NCBI GenBank assembly: GCA_038093975.1
Contig: JBBPTG010000033.1
Location: 1-64,000, forward strand
From: Chalciporus piperatus
Lineage: Eukaryota; Basidiomycota; Agaricomycetes; Boletales; Boletaceae
Length of the DNA stretch: 64,000 nt
Direction of reading: 5' to 3'
Part shown: in pieces, positions 56,870-64,000 of the stretch
How positions within the stretch are numbered: the first letter of the stretch is position 1
Layout of the letters: each line of letters begins with the position of its first letter
Notes under the pieces: generated by a model
Told to the model about the DNA's origin: nothing
Databases searched by the model: none
The model's input: the letters and a program-made list of their open reading frames with translations, nothing else
Translations under genes and position numbers: made by a program

Positions 56870-59800
56870 TCATGCGTGACCCATCTGTGGCGGGGCCGGA
56901 CCTGCTTCGTAGTGGGGAGGTCCATTGGGACCTCCGGGTGGCATCATCATTGGGTAGGGAACGGCATGTTGTACTGCAGAGCAACGTGGGTCATCAGAGG
57001 TGATAAGTTAGTCAGAAGAGTACACGAACATTGTGGGCTTTGGTGATAGTATGGATGTGCGTGCATGGGTGTAGGAGTCGGTGGCATGGAAGGACGAGGA
57101 CCTGCGCCATTCGGTGGGGGAGGGTAGGCTCCAGGAGGTGGCTGCATATATTGTGGTGCTGCCAGGCAATAATCAGTGAAATATTCGTATTCTACGAATC
57201 ATCAAACTCACGGGGCATCTGGGGCATCGGAGACGCAGCATACATAGCTACTGGAGGATTAGCCATGCCCCAGGAACAGAGGGAACATCACATACGTTGT
57301 GCGTTTGGTGGTATGGGTTGAGGGTAAGGCATGTGTTGCATGAATGGGCCCGACACAAAGGCACCAGGTGGTGGTGGGGCCATGCCAGGCATCATAGGCT
57401 GAGAAGACTGTAGATACAGATGGACGTGGAGGTCGACGATGTCAGCTTACCTGTCCGTGATAGTAGGGAATGTAGACTATGCGTTGTTCGCCCTCTTCGT
57501 ATGGATGGTGAGTGACGGGTGGAGGGCCAGTCGGGGCTATATGCGCGGGTTGCTGGGGCGGCTGGTGGGGTAGGGCGGGGAACATGTGAGTGTAGCGTTT
57601 GCCATTGTAGGGCCACATCGCGGCTGGAAGTGAAAATGTTAGATTTACATTTCGAACGTGGAGGATGAACCGTACTTATGTTGCTGGCCTCAGCAACCTT
57701 GTTGTGTTTGAAAGGATTGAAGTCATCCTTAACAAGGACTGTGGCTTTCTTAATGACTTTCGTGCCGAAGAAGGGGTTGGGAGTAGGTGACTGCGACGAT
57801 GCTCAGCAACACCAAACGACTCGAGTAGCAACCTTACCGATTCAGCAGCCTTGACCTGAGGAGATGCAGAAGCCGAAACTGAAGCAGGGCTGGGGATGGG
57901 AGATGTAGGACCCTAGATGATTGCAGAAGAAAGCTCAATGGTCAGCGTTGGGTAAGAATAAAAGTGCAATCGTCATTACAGGGGTAAAGGTATTGGCCTT
58001 TGGATTGGGCCTGAAGGATGAAGCGTTTGCATTCAGCCGATTCGTCGAGGTAGGTGAAGTCGGTGCCCCAGTGCTTGACGGGGTTCCATTTGCTTGCGGG
58101 CTCGGAGACTTCGTCTTGCTCCCTTTGAAAGCGGGTATGGGTTGAATGTACATGCTGATCGTTGGCTTGCCGTTCGCTTTCCCTGGCTCCGAGGTTTTAG
58201 AGGGTACCTTGGATGTTGACGCTGACGGTGTTGGTGCGGGTGTCTTGCTGGGAGCGACCGTAATTGGGGCAGGCTTCCGAGTCAAATCCGGGGAAGCCTT
58301 TGAGGATCCAGGGACTTGCGGAACGCGCGAAGCACTCGGAGATGGGCTGAGTGCTCCTACTGCCCCAATTGCACGTGCATTCGTTGAAGTCGCATCCTGG
58401 GAGGCTTTTTCACGAATCTGCTTCTGTTTTTCCTCGTCCTTAGCCAAAATAGGTACCAGGTCATCAGGTATTGGCTTGTTAAGCTAGAGACAACGCCAGA
58501 TAAGTCGTTAACAATGAAATGATATCTCAGTGATGTGCACATATGTACCAACCTTGAATGTCTGCGAGAACTTGAGAAGCTCAGCTTTGCGCTTGTCCAT
58601 CTCACTTTTCACCAGGGCCTGCTTCTTCTGCGTCAAGCGCTGCCTTTCATTGGTTACGAAGTCACGAAATGCTGGCAGTGGATCTGGGGGTGGCTAAAGA
58701 GACAGACGTAAGACGTAATTATGGAGATTAGTCAAAAGGTCGAACTGCTACAAATGCTGAGGGAAAGAACGCAGCCACAAACCTTGTTAACGGATGACGT
58801 AGACGGGGCTGGGGAAGTGGACTTCGTGGTCGGAGGAGCATCTTTAGTCACCGTCACCATTCCGTCAGGACCATTGACAGAAACTTTGGGGATCTCAGAT
58901 TTCGGAGGCGGGCTGGCAAGAGAGGGCACCCCAGCCGAACCAGCCTGTTGCTGCTTACGTGCACCAGGTGGGACGTACGCATTGGAACCACGGACAACTG
59001 CACCATATCTGCGTTGCGCTGTAAGAACGGCGGAAAGAGGGCGGATATGGATACGCATACTTGTCCTCCTCGTTTACGCCGCTGTCATCTGCACCCAAAT
59101 TTCTCTCCTCTGCGATATGCGGATTGTTGCTCGTGCTCTGCCAGTTGTGTGAGCATGGCAACCTCAATAGCGAAAGCGATATTGGAGCAAATGACGTACT
59201 CCCATGATCTCACTAGCAATACGTTGTGCCTTTCGTTCCTTCTCCTTGAAATCCACGGCAGATCTATCAAGCTTCGTGGTGTAGACTTCCTCGTCGAATG
59301 AGGTCGTGACACCAAACATCTGTTCGTTCACGGCAAACTGGTCCCAAGAGGTCGTGGTAGTTGCACCAGGTCCGAAGGTAAGGTCGTCACCGTTGGCTTC
59401 GAGTGGGCCTGTTGGAACCGCAGGGGCCCCAGTTGAATCAGAGGATTGCCATGCTTGTAACTCACGTTCTCTTGCGATTTTCCCTTTGCTGATCTCGGAA
59501 TCTGTTCGAAAAGCTGCACCACGAGTAACCGTGGCATCGATATCGAGAAAACAAAGTAAAGAGGGCACAGGGTATCATCTATTCCTTGTCCGATTAAAAT
59601 ACGCGCTTGAGGACTCACAGTCACCATTGGGCACCTTAGCATCGGCGGGCCCAGACTGCCAATTGTCGATGGTGGTTGAAGGAATGAAGATGGAGTCCTT
59701 GAGGGGGGTACCGGGCTTTGAGATCTCCTTGACATCCTTGAGAGTGACGCCAGTCGTGTCACCTTCAGGACTAGTGGACGAGATCACACCCTCGTAGCGT

Positions 59801-60210
59801 TGACCGACTTTCGTTGACAATGTGACCGTTGTGCCCTAATGAGATGGAAGATGTAGGCTCATGATACTTAGCGTAGCCCGGGAGGTAAGACGCACGGTGA
59901 TACCAGCAAGGGTTTGAAGGACACGATCCTGGGGAGCGTCTTGTGAACGAGTACCGTTGGTGTGGGCAGCTAATGGAGGGAAGGGCCCCTGACTGGCTGG
60001 AGAGGGCCCGTTCGACAGACGAGAGGGTGTGTTAGCTGGAGAAAATGTTGGAGAGGCCCTTGCCCCTGACCACGCCGGGGGACGACTGAGAAATGGAGAG
60101 GACGATGAGAAGGAACATATGTGGCGGTAGGATGTGATGGGGAATACATACCGGGTCGCGGGGTCTGCCATACCTTTCCTAGGCTGCTTTGAGCGGGAAG
60201 TGGTTGCCAT
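56870..60210 (-). CDS. PBP1: Ataxin-2 homologue (Pbp1): Lsm, LsmAD and PAM2 motif
   Basis: Fifteen exons give 824 aa: 60152-60210, 59896-60085, 59619-59835, 59200-59513, 59061-59137, 58783-59008, 58553-58693, 57980-58483, 57838-57912, 57676-57790, 57451-57623, 57296-57407, 57212-57250, 57030-57158 and 56870-56973. The Lsm region (RVLQTLAGITGTTVTLSTKV, RYEGVISSTS, GVTLKDVKEI) is followed by LsmAD (FRTDSEISKGKIARERELQ, FGVTTSFDEEVYTTKLDR, NNPHIAEERNL). A PAM2 motif, NRLNANASSFRPNP, should bind the MLLE domain of poly(A)-binding protein. The tail is Pro/Met/Gln-rich and ends GPAPPQMGHA. Ataxin-2/Pbp1 acts in poly(A) tail control and stress granules in the cytoplasm. The final exon was chosen so the frame runs through PGGPNGPPHYEAGP rather than stopping early. 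Confidence 0.93.
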
Positions 60211-62050
60211 TGAGAAAAGATGGGGAGTAGAAGAAAAATCAAAGAGGGAAAAAGGAGCAAAAGACAGCAGAAATGATGAAAGATAGCAAGCACGACGCGA
60301 CTAAAGACCGCTTGGAGAATAATCAAGACTTGCAAGGCTTGGCTTGCAATTTTGACACGATGAAAAAAAAGAAAAGGAAACAAGCCTTGCCGCGAGCTGG
60401 CGAGTAGACGATAAAGAGAAACAACTGTATGTCTCGTACGGGCGGTTGACCAGGGAGTCAAGTCGAAAAGTCGCTCAATAACTCGAAACCCAATACACTC
60501 CGGGAACTCGAACACCGCTTCAGACAAGGACCCCAAACACCACCACCACCGTGCCACCAAGCCAACAGTTCAAGTTGGACGGTGCCATCCACTGAAAACT
60601 ATCCTCGAGCGACCATACCATTCAGTAACTATCTCTCCACGACGTCGTGCTCCCCCTGAACTATAAATACTGTCTCTGGGGTCCCACCGCGTGCGCTGCG
60701 CTCATTGTCTTCGAGAACGATTTGACCATACATATACTTACACTCAGTACAACAGAAGCTGGCACCAGAGATGATCGATGATCCATTCCCGTGATCTCTC
60801 GTGATATCGGTCTCATGAGCCACAAACCGCAGCAACTGCTATTCTCGAGCATCAGCCGTGCATCGGGTGACAGCCACGCGCCCGAAATGAGTTTAGTACA
60901 GGCTAAACCGAACAGTATACACAACCTAACGGTCAAATGCACCCGTTAGCACGAGAGAGAGAGAGAGAGACTCTGAGCAACGCACACCTTGGGAACACTG
61001 GTCAAAAACTTTCGGTTGCGACTTTATCCTACGCGCAACAATCGGGCACCTTGCGCAGTCGTCACCCACAAGCCAAGTGGATAGAAGGAGTGATACAAAG
61101 CTCTCGAGAAACTGGAACTCGACCCAAGACGCAAGAGAGTGGGAAGTTGGAACCGCCCAATGATTACTTCATCTGAGGCTACTTACCTCGAATTGAAATA
61201 ACCCGGTTCTTGACATGTGCCCAACATGTGCCTGATGGGCCCATCGCCTCGTGGGCGAATAATTTGCATCCAAATTTTCGGGAGTGCAAATCGACCCACG
61301 AACATTCGTCAAGGGCGACGCAAGGATCAGCGCCGCGAGCCTAATTACTTGGAATTCCATGGCATTCTTCAATTTCGATGTTCGATATTTGAACGATCGG
61401 ATGCCGAGGCGAACTTGCTTCCGCCGAAGACGGTGCTCAGAGTTCCGCATGGACTACACATAACTTGAATTCCGGTACAGTAATGGCGAAGTGCAAGATG
61501 AACTGTCCGGCCGGAGGCCCTGTTCCCCGTTGGACCATCCTGTCTAAGTAAGTGATTATGCATCATTATGCAGATTCCAACGGGTTTCCAAAGTAGGAGG
61601 CTGGTAGTGCTGCCGTTTCGAAATTCCAGTGTGTGGGTTGACGTTGAGCCGGGTGCAGACCCCACATTGTGATACCCTTATGTCAACGGGATCAAATATT
61701 CGTTCTCGTGTGGTCGTGTCGGCGCCCAATGTCTCATGCCTGCATGGCCAGGGCCCGTCGTGCGACCCTGTGAGGATCCCATCTTTGTCAGAGTCCCTCA
61801 AGCAACTCATAACCCCTACAGATACTTGGGATAGCGGATATTACTGTCCAATGTGATTTAGGTCAGTACTCGCTGTCTTTCTGAACGTATCTTTAGAAGG
61901 AACCGGAAATACTGCGATTCGCCCTTCCATACCACGATGGCTCGATTAAACTCCTGTCATGGAATCATGACATGGGTCACTGGCCGAAACCCTTCTTAAG
62001 GCCCGGTACTAGATTTTCCGCATCATCCCGCGTTCCTTTCCCTCCCAGCC
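60211..62050. other. 1.8 kb intergenic region, no gene recognised
   Basis: The region contains a short GA run at 60953-60970 and scattered frames of 60-98 codons on both strands, none resembling a known family. It separates the divergent PBP1 and aquaporin starts, so both promoters lie here. No RNA gene, long repeat or transposon signature was seen. Confidence 0.5.
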
Positions 62051-63625
62051 ATGTCCTCCCAACCAGTTCGCCTGCGCGATGTCGCACATCCACCCAGCTA
62101 CATGACTTCTTGGGAGAGGGTCAAATACACCAAAGTTCATTGGCTTACTGAGCTATTCGCTGAATCGGTATTAGTTCTCCTCCGTTGCCCGCTGGTATCT
62201 GACAACATGAATGGGTATAGCTTGGGGTGTTCTTCTACGTCTACGCAGGCTGGTGGTTTTTCCCCACTTCGAAAATACCGTTTCCTAACGGATCGTTCTG
62301 AAACAGGCGTTGGTGCCACTGCTTCGTTTGTCGTTGGAAACATCACCGCTCAGCCCCTTGGCTGTCAGTTCGTGTCTTCTGTGCCTAGCGCATGTTCTAA
62401 TTTTAGTATTTAGCTCTCTTCACTGTGGGCTTTGCATATTCGCTTGGAATCATGCTCGCTATCACAGTCTGTGGAGCAGCCTCTGGAGGTCACTTCAACC
62501 CGGCCGTCACACTGTCATTCGTCTTACTCAGAGGTTTCCCTGTTGCCAAGGCCGCTAGGTACGTTCACTTCCACAGTGGGGGAGTGGAGAATCGAATAAT
62601 TAACATGGTGCGGCAGGTACATGGTAGCACAGACATTGGGTGCCTTTTTGGCATGCCTTTTCATTTACGTGCAATGGAAAGATCTGATCGTGGTATGTAT
62701 CAACATTCCCCCTGAATTGACAGAAAACCTATTATTGAGCTGTCTTTAGGCCTCAGAAGATATCCTGAAACAAAAGGGTCTCTACGACGCTTTGATGTTC
62801 ACTCCAGACGGTCCCGCAGGGATATTCGCACTCTACGCGTTGCCTGGGACGAACTTGAAGCGTGCTCTACTCAACGAGTTCTTGACCGTGAGTGACACAT
62901 GACCGACCTCCTTATCTCGAGTTAACACTCCCTCCGTCTTCCAGGACTTCCTCATCGGCCTTACCATCAGCGCAGGCCTCGACCCCACCAACCACATGAT
63001 ACCGCCTCCGAGCGCACCATGGGTCATTGGCTTTGTATAGTATGCACCCTCCTAATTTGTTTATCAACCTCGTCATCTGACCCACGTCTTAAAGTGCAAT
63101 TGCCATCTGGGGATATTCTCCAACCACCCGTATGTTCTTCTCTTCTCGAAGCTATCGACCAGACCCTTTCCCAGATCGCTCATGACCCTTTCCTTTTTGT
63201 TAGTTTCCGCAAACACGGCGCGTGATCTCGGGTCACGTTTCATGGCCATGGCGATCTGGGGCAGGCCAGCTGCGGGAGGCCCGTACGCGGCGATCGCCGC
63301 ACTGACCAATCTTCCGGCTACCCTTCTGGCGTTCGTTACTTATGATCACTTGTTGGGTAGTACTCTCCGAAGTAAGCGTTTTCGATCACTTTTCTAGGGA
63401 ATCGTGGAACTGACGGATCCGGTATCTGTTCGAATAGCTATCACTCCAACTCATACCGCGTTCCTCCGAGGGCATAAACATTACCATGAACACGCCGGCC
63501 TTGCCCCGGAAGGGTATCTCGCAGCACTCGAAACGCCCGAGGAGGCCGCAGCAGCTTCAAGATCCTTCGACGAGAAGCAGAACCACACAGTGATGCTCGA
63601 AAACTCCGGGAACGGGAACGTCTAG
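62051..63625 (+). CDS. Aquaporin / aquaglyceroporin family channel (MIP)
   Basis: Ten exons give 348 aa: 62051-62167, 62221-62248, 62307-62363, 62414-62558, 62617-62692, 62750-62887, 62945-63039, 63095-63129, 63204-63371 and 63438-63625. The first pore motif is GGHFNPAVT (NPA). The second is SANTARDLGSRF, so NPA is replaced by NTA, while the following Arg and Asp, typical of glycerol-conducting members, are kept. An insert (DALMFTPDGPAGIFALYALPGTN) lies before that half. Six membrane helices can be traced. The cytosolic tail is Glu/His-rich. Such channels pass water or small polyols through the plasma membrane. The second intron (62249-62306) needs a GC donor (AG|GCTGGT) to keep the conserved FFYVYAGVGATA frame. 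Confidence 0.9.
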
Positions 63626-64000
63626 CCAACTCGGAAGTGTGTAGGAAGGAAGATCGGAAAAGGACTCGATGTAGTATTTTGGCTCCCTCCTCCGTTGGAT
63701 AATTGTTGTACAGTCTTGTTGTTGTGAGATCTGGGCGCTTTGGATTGGGCGGATGATGGTCTTTTAAATGGTCACACCGCAAATGTATGTGTATCCTGAT
63801 TACAATAAACATAACTTGATTGTGCAGAACAATGGGTCCTAGGTCATTGTACAAAGATATTTTTTGGCGACGTGCTTCTGAACTTGATACACAGAACCAC
63901 CCCAATATAAGAAACAGGCAAGTTCGAACCAACTTACAACCTATGCTGGCCAGCGGATGGTTCAGACACTTGGACAACCCTGTCGACATTCAAGCTGAGC
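63626..64000. other. 3' flank of the aquaporin gene to window end
   Basis: An AATAAA-like poly(A) signal (AATAAACATAAC) lies near 63803. A minus-strand frame covers much of this stretch but is antisense to the aquaporin's last exon and shows no family likeness. No gene is called. Confidence 0.5.

Noticed and set aside
1..64000. CRISPR arrays, tRNA or rRNA genes and intact transposons
   Set aside because: Searched by eye on both strands. No regular direct repeats with spacers, tRNA cloverleaf signatures, rRNA cores, reverse transcriptase or transposase motifs were found. Absence cannot be proved without a covariance or repeat search.

Overview
The window looks like nuclear DNA of a mushroom-type basidiomycete (Agaricomycotina). 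The genes are dense, and nearly all are cut by many short GT-AG introns of about 45-70 nt with a CTRAY-like branch point near the acceptor. Two fungal-type (FunK1) kinase genes, a DUF6697-type gene and a DUF3421-type gene point the same way. The FunK1 and DUF6697 families are, from memory, characteristic of mushrooms. The order or genus cannot be fixed from the sequence alone. All exon boundaries below were worked out by eye, from reading-frame continuity, splice signals and family resemblance.

Left third (1-24 kb). A FunK1 gene runs off the left edge and carries an apparent frameshift. After it come a GA/GT microsatellite and a short unknown gene. Next is a metabolic pair on one strand: phosphoketolase (Xfp, 4777-7760) and acetate kinase (Ack, 2719-4233). 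Together these convert xylulose-5-P or fructose-6-P to acetyl-P, then to acetate plus ATP. A small unknown gene and a secreted or anchored aspartic protease follow. A Gap1-type RasGAP is head-to-head with a RIM20/PalA Bro1-domain gene. Then come a DUF6697-type gene, a second FunK1 kinase, a DUF3421 protein and eIF3e.

Middle (24-46 kb). An MPDU1-like PQ-loop protein lies 125 bp from eIF3e, head-to-head. A mitochondrial-type unknown protein is head-to-head with an ER-lumenal DnaJ protein ending in KRDEL (Scj1 type). A possible small novel gene follows at 29.4-29.9 kb. Cullin-3 and exportin-T are in tandem. An F-box protein is head-to-head with a large unknown coiled-coil protein, followed by a low-complexity, probably nuclear protein. 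About 1.7 kb with no recognisable gene leads to a small membrane protein.

Right third (46-64 kb). A Rom2-type Rho1 GEF (DH-PH-CNH) carries an exact 30-bp tandem duplication. The spindle-checkpoint kinase BUB1 carries four FxPFVD (ABBA-like) motifs. A short-chain dehydrogenase, a U2 snRNA gene with its own TATA box, a Pbp1/ataxin-2 homologue with a PAM2 motif, a 1.8 kb gap without a recognised gene, and an aquaporin-family channel complete the window.

Most of this is ordinary housekeeping content. The points most worth a second look are the BUB1 motif array, the linked Xfp-Ack pair, the candidate gene at 29.4 kb, the very short, GC-AG and frame-preserving introns, and the NTA variant in the aquaporin. 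No transposon, CRISPR array, tRNA or rRNA was recognised.
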